Shown here: positions 11,085 through 23,500 of the stretch, piece by piece | Layout of the letters: each line of letters starts with the position of its first letter | Numbering within the stretch: the first letter of the stretch is position 1 | Source: Myxocyprinus asiaticus | Taxonomy: Eukaryota; Chordata; Actinopteri; Cypriniformes; Catostomidae | DNA: 64,000 bases | Reading direction: 5' to 3' | Assembly (NCBI RefSeq): GCF_019703515.2 | Contig: NC_059348.1 | Span: forward strand, 23,112,156-23,176,155 | Position numbers and translations under genes: made by a program | Notes under the pieces: model-generated | Told to the model about the DNA's origin: nothing | The model's input: the letters and a program-made list of their open reading frames with translations, nothing else | The model's database searches: none

Positions 11085-12538
11085 TAGGGCTGCAACTAAC
11101 AATTATTTTGATAATGGATTAATCTAACGATTATTCATTAGCTCTTAACCGATTATTCAGCTTGTGCCCGACTTAAAAGTTTGTATTAAACGTGCTTGCA
11201 AACAATAAAGAGGACAAAATCATCTTTTAAAAATACCTCTAAACGACATTCACTGAATTAAAGGGAAAAAATAATTTTTATTAAGTTTAATTCAGTAAAG
11301 AAATTCACTGCAAAAAAAATCCTATTGTTATCAAGTGTTTTTGTCTTGTTTTCCATTTAAAATTGATACATTTACTTGAAGCAACATATAAGATATTTAC
11401 ACTTACTTTAAAATAATGTATCTTAAATATAAGTGTATTTTGTATATAAGTATATTTTTTCACTTGGTTATACTTCTGTGTGCAGTAAAGACAAAATATA
11501 CTTATATTCAAGATCTATTCTCTAAAAGCAAGTCTAAATATATTATATGCTGCTTCTCAGGTGAATTAATCTTTTTTTTTTTGAAAGGATTTTTAGATAT
11601 TTTAAAATATGTGCATTTTTAATATTATATTCAACATTCTCAGATAACAATGTTTTCTTCTGCAGTATAGCTGCTAAAGGAATTGTACTTTGTTTTAAAG
11701 GAGTTTTAGATATTTATATTGGAAAACAAGTCAAAACAAAAACAAATCAAAAACGTATTTTGTTGCAGTGTATAATGGGGCAAAGACTACCCTCTCTCAC
11801 CTTTCTGTTCACTTCAATCCATCTTTAACTCACAAAAATCAAACAAACTCTCTTTTATTAATAAAGCTGTGTATTGCCAATTTTCTTCATGATAATAAAC
11901 ATACAGTGATGTGTTATGATACAATAAGTCGCGAGCCATCATGTTATAATCTAGCTACATAAAGTGTGCGCACTCGAGGGAAGAGCATCCCCGTGACAGA
12001 GTGTGCATCAGCCGGCTGCAGTTTCAATATCTCCCCCTTAGATCGGGACATTCGCGCAACTCATAGAAGAGGCACTGACGCACAGAGAAATGCCAGTTTC
12101 GGAGTTTGTAGTTATTTACATGATCTGCTTCCGTATTATTTGAACTTTAATAAAGCTGTAACACATTAAATATAACTGCATTTAAGATGTAACGCCGGGG
12201 TGTTTCCTTTAAAGTCGCTCGACACGCAAGTTTTGCTTCAGCAGAGCGGCAGCTCCAGCTCCACTTATTCCACAACGAGAGTGCTTCTGTATTTACTTTT
12301 GTATTTTTGCATTATAATTCCCTCATACTTCGCAATCTACATCACCTGAAGCTGTGAAATTTTAGAGTGCATCTGGACTGTGAGCTGTGTAATTCTTCCT
12401 CAGTCAGGCGCGAACTGCAGTGCTGCTCTCGCGCATCATAAGTGTCTCATATGATCTCATGTTATGTTAAATGAGATGTTGGCGACAATTTTTTATTGTC
12501 TACGTTGTCGATAACGTTGACTAATCGTTTCAGCCCAA
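11085..12538. mobile_element. Non-autonomous hAT element, family C copy 1
   Basis: It begins TAGGGCTGCAACTAAC and ends GACTAATCGTTTCAGCCC. The flanks CTCTTCGG/CTCTTCAG form an 8-bp target duplication with one mismatch. It is nearly identical over long stretches to the copy at 38336-39811, and both contain the same nested MITE. A 67-codon ORF at 11966-12169 is preserved in both copies but has no recognised domain. It lies between the convergent cc2d1b and zfyve9 3' ends. Confidence 0.85.
11306..11770. mobile_element. MITE nested in hAT copy 1
   Basis: Flanked by CACTGCAAAAAAAAT and TTTTGTTGCAGTG, an inverted terminal pair. The same insertion sits at the same internal position in the second hAT copy (38585-39050), so it predates duplication of the host element. 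A related CACTGC-type end occurs at about 63757. Confidence 0.7.
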
Positions 12539-13628
12539 CTCTTCAGTGTTCTTTATTCCCTCCTTCAATTTCCTAATAATGGCTTACTATACAGTGCACT
12601 GCATTGCTTTTTTTTAGGCCTATTCCTTGTATTTGCATAATCCTTTCAAATGAAAACATGTTTAAAACATTAGGAGAACATTATATAAACATAGGTCACT
12701 AAAAAGGGTTGGAAAAGAAATGAGACAGGGACAGAATACTAAATGAAGTGGCTTCCATCATTAGATGAGCTATAGATCATAACCAATCCACTACAAAAAG
12801 CTCCTTTAGAGGATTTTTATTGGATCGGGACCTTCAGTGGTGTCAACACTTGAAGTTGTAGTTAAAATCCTGAAGGCTGCATGAAATTATAGTTGGATCT
12901 TATTGATTCAATAACCAGTCGAGAAGTCTTTTTGTACCAGAGGTCCATTCTAGACATTTGTAACAGTAACTGAATCGTCATCATTCTAAACACTATTCCA
13001 TCTTGCCTCTGTCTGCCGAGCAGTCCATCGCTGAGGAAGCTATATCATTTTAGCTTTGGAGCAATTTTACACTCTAGCTAAAAAAAAAAAAAAAGACAAA
13101 TAAAACAAATTGAGGTCCAGTTTCATGAAATAAAGCATCTGGTGATTCATAAAGCTTAGAGACGAGACTGAAGCTCAAAGGAATCCATTCCTTGTTTCGT
13201 ATCGAGTCCCAGGCACTGTCCACCAGAAACCATTTCTTAGAGCAAATCATCCTGCTAGAGTTTCTCTCAGTCTTTAATTCTCAATATCCAAGGAGAGTCT
13301 CCATAAGGGCCGTGAGGTTACAGCCCCCTCTTTTTTTTCAGGAGCTTAATGTTGCTACAATGGATTCTGAAGAGATCTGATTCAGGGTTACCGCCCTTTC
13401 TTGTCAATCAACAGGGCCTATGGTTTCCACAGTGGAGGTGGGGAGAAACGAAAGATCACCACATTCAGAGGGGCTGGGCTGAGGGTCCCAGTGGAGATGG
13501 TGCATAGATGGCATGGAGGACTTTTTCCTGCACAGCTTTCAGGCTTTTTGAAGTGCAAATGAGAGAGAGAGGGAGAGAGATAGGCAAAGGAAGAAAGGAG
13601 AAAGGAGAGCTGGACGGATACCCTCCTT
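12539..13628 (-). other. zfyve9: Probable zfyve9 3' UTR and short intergenic gap
   Basis: Sequence immediately downstream of the zfyve9 stop codon, with no other gene or recognised repeat. A minus-strand AATAAA lies at 12821-12816, about 810 nt after the stop, and is a plausible polyadenylation signal. Two further AATAAA-like sites occur nearer the hAT element. Confidence 0.45.
12816..12821 (-). terminator. zfyve9: Candidate zfyve9 polyadenylation hexamer
   Basis: TTTATT on the + strand reads AATAAA on the minus strand. It is chosen because it is the first canonical hexamer found downstream of the zfyve9 stop in otherwise unique sequence. Not verified by transcript data. Confidence 0.35.
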
Positions 13629-13790
13629 TCAGGAGATGATCTCCAGGATGTAGAAGGTGAGCTCCATAACCACAGGCCCCTCACTCAGCTGGCAAGCCCT
13701 GCTATGGATCACTGGGATGAGGGCACTGTCAAGATCACTCAGGTACTGGGGGAGCAGTGGCTGGCCGTTACTTCCAGCTAAGTAGCCCAC
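13629..13790 (-). CDS. zfyve9: zfyve9 last coding exon, residues 1172-1224 and stop
   Basis: It encodes [20 protein letters not shown] and ends [14 protein letters not shown] before TGA. The acceptor is TATTACAG, phase 0. The C-terminal helix is highly conserved in SARA and endofin. Confidence 0.93.
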   Translation of the reverse strand: MGYLAGSNGQPLLPQYLSDLDSALIPVIHSRACQLSEGPVVMELTFYILEIIS

Positions 13791-16700
13791 CTGTAATACA
13801 TTTCGGAATATATCAGAGGTCAATCTGGACTACTACGGGTAATCTTGTTTTTAATTTTAAAGCCAGTCATTCTCACCTGGTCAGAGTCCAACGTGACCCG
13901 CAGGCCCAGTTTTGCCATGCCATCCTCTTTGAGAAGTTTTAGGTGAGGGCACAGGGCCATGCAGAAAGCCCTTGCCACGTTCTCAGCGAGTCGGCTGTGG
14001 TCTGCAGGATCGCTCAGGCCACTGGTCTGGTCCTCACTCCGCAGGAAGAACACCTAAGCAAACAAGTATTATTAAGTTAATTAATCATTTTCAAGAAAAC
14101 AAAATAGATCACACATACTTTTATAGACTACACAAACTAAAATGAATAACAAATCAGTATTAAGAACCTCTGTCCAGCGGATGACTTTCCCATTGGCCTT
14201 ATACTCTGAGCCATGGAAGATCTTAATGCTGGTGACTGACTCCATGGATTTCCCATCAATAGGGCTGATGACTCTGTCATTAAAAACAAAAGTACATAGG
14301 TGAAAATGCCATTAGTTGATAACAGTTCAGTTCATTTAACCAAAACAGTTCAGCATTCACCATAGTACCCTCAAAGCCTGTCATAAAGCTCCTTTGAAAA
14401 CAGATTTTGATCTATTTGATGGTATGTCCACAAAAGGGTAGGAGCTCAGTACCAACATATCATCTACACTGACTGTAAACACTGGAGCTAATCCAAGACT
14501 GTGTTAGCCCTACTGCTCTTCTCTTTATTCACCTATGATTTTGTCACCAGGCATAATCATGATCACAGATGGTGAAAAGTCTGTAAACAGAAAAGAGGTT
14601 GGAATTCTGCCAGTATGATGCCAGGACAACATGAACATCAGTTAGACTATGCCTATGATCGTGGATCATACATATAGCATTGAATGGAATGATACTGAAA
14701 TGGAGAGCAGTCAGTAGTCTTAAAAGCATTGTTCTCTCATTCAAAATTCTCTCATCATTTACACATCCCCACACCATCCAAGATGTGTATGACTTTTTTC
14801 TTGTGCTGAACACAAGCAAAGATTTGTAAAATAATATTTCATCCCTGTAGGTCCACACAATGCATGCGATTCCGAATGGTGCCCAAAATTTGGAAGCTCC
14901 AAGAGTACATAAAGGCAGCATGAAAGTAATTCATACGACTCCAGTGGTTTAATCGATGTCTTCAGAAGCAAGATGATAGGTGTGTGTGGGAAACAGATCA
15001 ATATTTAAGTCCGTTTTTTACAGTCAATCTCCATTTTCACTTTCACATTCTTCTTTTGTTTTTTGGCGATTTGCATTCTTAGTGCATATTGCTACCTACT
15101 AGGCAGCGTGGAGAATTTATAGTAAAAAAGGACTTAAATATTGATCTGTTTCTCACCCACACTTATCATAGCGCTTCTGAATACATAGATTTAATGACTG
15201 GAGTGTTATGGATAACTTTTGCAATGCCTTTGTGCTTTTTGGATCTTCAAAATTTTGGTACCCATTCACTTGCATTGTGAGGACCAACAGAGCGGAGATA
15301 TTCTTTTAAAAATCTTTGTGTTCTGCAGAAGGAAGAAAGTCATACACATCTGAGATGGCATGAGGGTGAGTAAACGATAAGAGAATTTTCATTTTTGGGT
15401 GAATTATCCCTTTAAGTTCCTGGGTGTCATGAAGAATATATTTACCTGGTTTTATAACACCTGCACTGTGGTCAAAAAAGCATGGCAGCAACTTTTTATT
15501 CTGTAAAGATTGAAAAATTTTGCCATGCCATCAAATATCCTGAACAGGAGCACTATTAAATGTGCCTGACTGGTTACATCAGTCTAGTTTTGGAGCTCTA
15601 ACACTTGTTTTTTTTTTTTTTTTTTACTTTGGCAGTTTGCAGGTAAACACATTTCAGAGCCTGCAATTACTGCTAAATTCTGAACTGATGTGCATTTGAT
15701 TAAGATCTCAATACCACACTCCAATAAACCAGCCTGTCTCATTAGTTGGTGAAGATGTTGTTTGTTTGTTTGTTATTTAACACCAACACTGCAAATATTT
15801 TATATTTGCAATTAATTTAATTAATTAATCAGCATTCAGCATGTCATGTAATTAAGTAGATTAAAAATGTTATTGATTGAAAGCCCTAGTTCCAGCTTTA
15901 CTTGTCTGCTCACCCCTTGTTAATGTTGTGGTCATCCTCAACCCATTGGATTTGGACCTGCTCCTGGTTCTCTTCCTGATCAGCTTTCCCACAGGCAATA
16001 CTGAAATCTTTCATCTCTCTTAGGGCTTGCCTTAAGGCCTCCATAGTTTCAGCTGTAATCTGCACCATCACACCATCTGAGACACAACAATTCAACATTA
16101 CTACCACATCACATAGTATGTGCTAAAAGAGCTCTGTGGGTCAATGGCTGATGAGACTGAATCTTTAGTTAGCATTACATGGTACTGAATGTACAATTCA
16201 GCCTCATGGTGACTTTTGTCAAAAAAAGTTAAATGGGAAGTTATGTCCAGTTTAGACATTGTTCCAGAGGGATCAGATGTCCTACATGAACAGAAAGAGG
16301 TTATAAATGCCTTATGTAGTACCTTCAACAATACTGGTCTTAGCCAAGTAGCCCGATGAAGCCTTCAGAGCCCCACTGAACACGAAAAAGGAGGCACCAG
16401 TAACTAAAAGAGGAATGAAATTAGTGAGGGGGAAAAACATGAGTACATGCTAAAACATTCTTTCCTTAAAGGAATATTCTGTGTTATACAATACAAGTTA
16501 AGCTCAACCAATAGTATTTGTGGCATAATACTGATTATCACAAAAAAAAATATTATTTTGACTCGTCCCTCCTTTTCTTTAAAAAAAGCAAAAATCGAGG
16601 TTACAGCGAGGCACTTACAATGGAAGTGAATGTGGACAATTTTTGGAGGGTTTAAAAGGCAAAAACGTGATGCTTTTAATTTTATAAAACTACTTAGATT

Positions 16701-16990
16701 AATTCTTCTGTTAAAACTTGTGTATTATTATTTGAGCTTTAAAGTTGTTTAAATCATCATTTACCACGATTACAGGGTTGAAGGAATTACGTCGTCATGG
16801 CAATGAAGTTGTAAAATTGGATATAACTTTCCACAGAAAAGGTAAGTAAATTAATTTATCACACAGAAATCATGTTAACATATACTGTTTACGTCAAGTG
16901 GCAACACTTTTGAAACAATGAGTATTTTAAGGTTTATGGATTGGCCCCTTTTACTATCATTGTAAGTGCCACACTGTAACCCAGATTTGT

Positions 16991-17024
<34 letters not shown>

Positions 17025-18927
17025 AAAGGAGGTGTGATGGCAATCCTTTTTGTTCCAATGTTAAGTTCATAAACCATTAAACAGACAAGTAGTAACGAGT
17101 TTGATGGAAAATGTAATTCAAAATGATAAAGAAAAAAGAAATCATTCACACAGTTCTGAGTGTTACATCTTACATCATATTTTGTCTTTTTCTTTATAAT
17201 CCAGCTTGTTCATCAGAAAACTGTGTTGCTTCTAACTTGCCCGCACTTGTACTGAACAACACAGTGAAAGCCAATCACTTAAGATGTAGCACATTCCAAT
17301 ATGTAGCCAAAAAAGGGGGGGTTACACAACTCCCAAAAAAAAAATAAAAAAATTGTATATACATACACACTGTCGGCCAAAATTTTGGAGTAATGTTTTT
17401 CTTTTGCTCAACTGATCACAATGTATAGTCAGGACATTAACAACGTGAAAAATTACTATTACAACTTGATGTTCAATGTTCAGAATTTCTTAAAACTAAT
17501 TCAAAAAGTTCTCATCAAAAAGTCCTCCACGTGCAGCAATGAAAGCTTTGCAGATCTTTGGCGTTCTAGCTGCCAGTTTGTCCAGATACTCAGGTGACAT
17601 TTCACCCCACGCTTCCTGTAGCACTTGCCATAGATGTGACTGTCTTGTCGGGCACTTCTCACGCACCTTACAGTCTAGCTGATCCCACAAAAGCTCAATG
17701 GGGTTAAGATCCATAACACTCTTTTCCAATTATCTGTTGTCCAATGTCTGTGTTTCTTTGCCCACTCTAACCTTTTATTTTTGGTTTTCTGTTTCAAAAG
17801 TGGCTTTTTCTTTGCAATTCTTCCCATAAGGCCTGCACCCCTGAGTCTTCTCTTTACTGTTGTACATGAAACTGGTGTTGAGCAGGTAGAATCCAATGAA
17901 GCTGTCAGCTGAGGACATGTGAGGCATCTATTTCTCAAACTAGAGACTCTGATGTACTTATCCTCTTGTTTAGTTGTACATCTGACCTTCCACATCTCTT
18001 TCTGTCCTTGTTAGAGCCAGTTGTCCTTTGTCTTTGAAGACTGTAGTGTACACCTTTGTATGAAATCTTCACTTTTTTGGCAATTTCAAGCATTGTATAG
18101 CCTTCATTCCTCAAAACAGTGATTGACTGATGAGTTTCTAGAGAAAGCTGTTTCTTTTTTTGCCATTTTTGACCTGATATTGACCATAAGACATGCCAGT
18201 CTATTGCATACTGTGGCAGCTCAAAAACAAACACAAAGACAATGTGAAGCTTAATTTAACAAACCAAGTATCTTTCAACTGTGTTTGATATAATGGCAAG
18301 TGATTTTCTAGTACCAAATTAGCAATTTAGCATGATTACTCAAGGATAAGGTGTTGGAGTGATAGCTGCTGGAAATGGGGCCTGTCTAGATTTGATCAAA
18401 AATTACTTTTTTCAAATAGTGATGGTGCTGTTTTTTTACATCAGTAATGTCCTGACTATACTTTGTGATCAGCTGAATGCCACTTTAGTGAATTAAAGTA
18501 CCAATTTCCTTCCAAAACAGCAAAATCTGTACATTATTCCAAACTTTTGGCCGCCAGTGTATCTAACAACAGTTTCTTATAATGGCTCTTAAAGGAGGTT
18601 CAAAATTCATTTTGTGGTAATCAACATTATGTCACAAATGCTGTCAATTGAGCTTACTTGTATTGAACCCAGAATATTCCTTTAAGCTCATCAAGCAAGT
18701 AGTTCTGTTCATAGATGCTGACTGGTCAATGGAAGGATGGAACTTAATGTATTTGCTTTATGAAAAAAGTTTTAATTGTGTCCTAAATATTTTATGAAGA
18801 AACTGTTTAATAAAAGCAATAAGGCAATTGAGGCAGTGCTACAGTATATTGTAAATTCACTAGCAAAGCCTTTAGACGTGGCTATTCTAAATATAGCACA
18901 GCCTCTTAATAATAATAATTTCTTACA

Positions 18928-18975
<48 letters not shown>

Positions 18976-20450
18976 AATTATTAGGAAGTTATGATGGATA
19001 GAGACCAATGGGCAAATTTGACCAGGACATCAGGGTTACACCCCTAGTCTTTATGAAATGTGCCTTGGGATTTTTAATGACCACAGAGTATCAGGACCTT
19101 GGTTTAACTTCTCATCCGAAAGACAATATAACGTCCCCGTCACTATACTGGGGCATTAGAACCCACACAGACTGCAGGCTGAGCACCCCCTGCTGGCCTC
19201 TTACACCTTTAATATACTATTTTTGGGATATATTACTCTCCATATTACTTTATATATTCCCTGAGACTCCCAAATGCACATAATCATGACGCACCTTTGC
19301 GAGGCTGGTGATGAATACTGATAGCCTGCGTCTGGTAGTTACCATCATCATTCTGAACACACACAAGGTGGGAATCTGCCCGCTCATTGAAGCACGCTCC
19401 CATGGCCAGCACATGCTCGTTGGACTTATTCATTGCCTTCATCAGCTGAGAGAGGAGGAAACCAAAAGAAAACTTTAGCATTACTTTACAAACTCATGCA
19501 TAATCTTAAGACTTAATTAAGTCCTATCCACCTTTTTCCTGACTTCTTCATGGGCAGCGCCATTACGGCGAGAGACTTCCTCTTGGATGCTCCACACTTC
19601 CGCTTAGTTGTTGTTATCTGCTAGACCAGGGGTTGGGAACCTTTTTTCACTAAGGAGCCAATTTTTTAATTTTTGGTTGATGCATTTTTTCGAAAGAGCC
19701 ATAGCACAAACTAATAATTTACTATTTTCAAAAAACTAAGTTTTTCAATAAAATAAAATGTTTATTATGCCCATAGACTACTCAAAAATACAAAAACAAA
19801 CAAATACGCAACAATTAATAGGTAACATGAACAATCATTCATGAAAAAGTTCACTTCCCTTTTGGGCTGGGCGATATGTAAAAAATATTGAACGATAATT
19901 GCATTAAACAATTTTGGTCAACCCCCCTGCCGAGGGTCAGTGAATATTTTAGCTTTATTGATTTTGCTTTAAAAATTAAATTAATTTATTGAAACACGAA
20001 AAACTTAAACAAAAGACATTTCTTAATTCAAATTGCACATTCAATGAAACAACAACAAAAAAAGTGATCAAAACATTTTATATATAACCACCTCCCCAAA
20101 TCCAAACATTTACCCTCTCCAACAGTTCCATTTGCCATCACGCAAGTATCTGTCAACGATACCAGGTGAAAAATTACTAATAGCCTACAAATTAAGAACT
20201 AAGGACAATTACAAATGTAAAGATAATAAAAATAATACTCATAATAAATAAGTCTAATAAATTCCCTTGTGTTCCCAAAAATGCTGCCAAATGTGTGTTC
20301 TTATAGAATGCGTTTGTATTGTGTTTTGGTAATACAGTTAATGCTGCCTAAAGAAAATAAAATAGAACAAAATTTAAGTTCAGTGTGTCTTGTATTATTT
20401 TATGATTGAATCACTTTCATCTTTTTTTAATACATACACACACACAAATA

Positions 20451-20500
<50 letters not shown>

Positions 20501-23500
20501 AGTGTTACTAAGCCTGCAGTGTTGCGTTCACAATGCATGTTAACCACAAATTGCTCCGTGGAAATAAAGTGAAACTCACGGCACCTCCTGAGATAATCGA
20601 AGATCATTTGCAGCATTCTCATAGATGACATTGTTCTTGCAAACATTTTTCAGACAAATGAAACGGAGAAAAAGGAGTGATAACTCATTACATGTGCGTG
20701 TTCCACGAGACAGACTCGCGCTGCACGCCTCTGAACAGCGAATCCGACACAAGCAATGATGGCTTTTCTTTTGTCTGTTCTTATATGATAAAATGTAATA
20801 AAGTTTCTTCAAGCGCATCTTTGTGACTAACAGCATTTCTTGTCATGTGTCACTCCGAGACACCTTACATGTCACCCGCCTGTTGCAGGTAGATGAGCAA
20901 AATGACTCGCACATGAAATACCTGCATTTGGACGAGGAGCTCGTGAGCTGGATTGAGCCTCATGGCATTTTGCGGGTGGCGGGTGCTATTTCACACCCTG
21001 GGCGCACATAATATATAACAAACATTTGTAAAATCGCTCATAGAAAATGCTCTTAACCGCTAAGATCAATAGTTATTGGGGAACGAGGCTCAGAACTCTA
21101 TGCATGTGCATGTCTTGGAGAAGTGCTTTCATTGCACTCGTGAACAGCAAAGCTCAGTGCACACACATAAAATCAGATGCACATTGACGGCTTTTCTTTC
21201 ATCTGTTCTTCAAAATATAATCACACATGTTTCGTCAAACGCGCATCTTTGTGTTTAATTTCTTGTCATATATCACCCGAGAAGTCTTACAGATCGCCCT
21301 CCACAGTGGCTGGTACATCAGCAAAATTACCCACCATTGCGCTTGAAAAATTCGCATTTGGCGGGTGTTAATTTCAAACCTTGTTCACCAGGAGTAGGCT
21401 GTACCACAAATTAGAAAAAAATGAAGTCACTGACTTCAAGCTTTACAACAGCACCCGCACTTTCTGCAGGAAAATTATCTCTAGAAAGTTTTAAACGATC
21501 ACGTGTTGGTGAATGGTGAGCCAACAGGCGAGCCACTTGATTTTTAACAAAGAGCAACTTGTGGCTCGCGAGCCATAGGTTCCCAACCCCTGTGCTAGAC
21601 TAACGTTACTGGTGATTGCGAGCAGTGGAGGCTCTGGATGAATATGCGCTGTTATAGGGTGTTATAACAACTACAGTTGGCTTAAAAACTACTGTCAAAT
21701 GAATGTCACAACAATAAGCCCCCACAAAAGCTGCCAATGCTGAAACATTTCGAGTCAAACCAGATGTAATAAGCAGAGGTTGCATTAAACTAATTCTCTG
21801 TCACTTGCCTATTTTTTAAAACATTGACAGATAATTCCAAATGATGTCTGTCATTTTGGAAGATAACAAAGATGAAAAACATTTCAACCAAGCTCCTTGT
21901 TGTTTGTTTTATTAATCATCTTTATGATGATTATGAGAATCATATCTCATGTCGTGCTGTGAGTGTATGTGAATGAGGTAGAGACAGAGTTGTTGTTGGC
22001 AGAGTGCGTGAGAAGGCGGCACTTGTTAATGCAGAAATAATGTCATAAATCGGAAGATTTTTTTTTAATGGAACCTATGATGACCATACACCCTCTTTTC
22101 ACGGACATGTCCTCTTTTTCGAACCTTAATAAAGTATCCGGTAGGATTTCTAGATTCCCTAAATGTCCGGGATTTGGCTGTTTTCATATTGAAGTGCACA
22201 ACAAGACACGCAGTGAAATCTAGCACATCATATTCGTAGATTCTCTCTCTCTCTTTCTGTGTGCTATATGTCTGTTTCTCTCTTTCACACACACACGCGC
22301 GTGCAGTGAGCGCTAGAGTCCAAGTAACTTTACCATGCAAATGTGTGTGTGCTTGTGTTGTCATCTATATGGGATTGCCATCCAAACCTAATGTCCATAT
22401 GTAGATTTTAGTGAGAAAGTGATTTACGTTAAGTAAACAGACTGTTCTTCTATTTTTTTACTGTTGTTAGTGATATTATAGTGCTTGATAATGGGAATAA
22501 GTTGCGAAGCAGAAGTCTGTTGCATCCGCATATGAAGAGCACGCTAAGCATAATGGGTAATTTCGCTGCCTGTGAAAAAGGTGGATATGAGTAAAAATGA
22601 CAGCTTATTAAGGAAGAGAATAAGTCCATCCATATGTCAACTGTTTGCCATTACATGTTCTGCTTGGTCAAACACAAGCTAAATATCTAAAGTCTTCAAA
22701 GAAGACTTGTGAAAAGGATGCTAAGACAAGCTGTTGTTAATGCATTACTTGTTCTGTAGGACAGTTTGCATCTTGCTCCAATCTGCTATTCTAGCTGTTA
22801 CTCACTCTGTTGCACATAAAGATCAGTTACATATTCCATGCATTCTATTTTTAATTTGCTGCCAGACGACAACCAAATTTTTGATGAATCTGAATTGCAT
22901 CTCTATGGTGTATTCTACTAGCATTTTGTAAGATTTTAAAGACTCCATTCACCTCATTGTAACGGTTGCTGGGTATCTTGATGCAGGTCTTCCTCACTTC
23001 CATGTCCAGCACCAGCCCCTTAACCACTGGCAACGTGTACTGGTAGTTACGGAAATCCTGCAAACAGACAAATGACCTTTGGTGACTCTTTTTGGTTTAA
23101 AGTTGAGTGTAAGTGAAAAGAATGTGCTAATTAAGGGGATTGAAGTGCAATATTAGTATCTTACCGCTAATAAGTTCATAATGGTATGGCCTGTCTCTCC
23201 AAAGAGTGGTTTTCTGAAGCGAACACTAAATAGTGGGCAGGGATAGACTGCAATACAAGTGAACATGTTGAAAACACACCAGCAAAACAAGTAAGGGATA
23301 ATGTACATTCAGCTGGTCATTATCACATAATAACCCGAAAGGGTGATCGGGGAAGTGACTCTACATTATCCCGCTTATTACATGGCGACCTACCAAATAA
23401 ATAAATGCACAGAAAAAATTGATTTGAGCTAAAATTATATAATTATGTGAGAAGAAAGAGTCTGGTGAGCTACGAGAGACATGGAACTTGCCCAGTGTAA

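Noticed and set aside
14544..14921. 125-residue minus-strand open frame
   Set aside because: It overlaps a family A foldback repeat; similar frames occur in other copies of that repeat.
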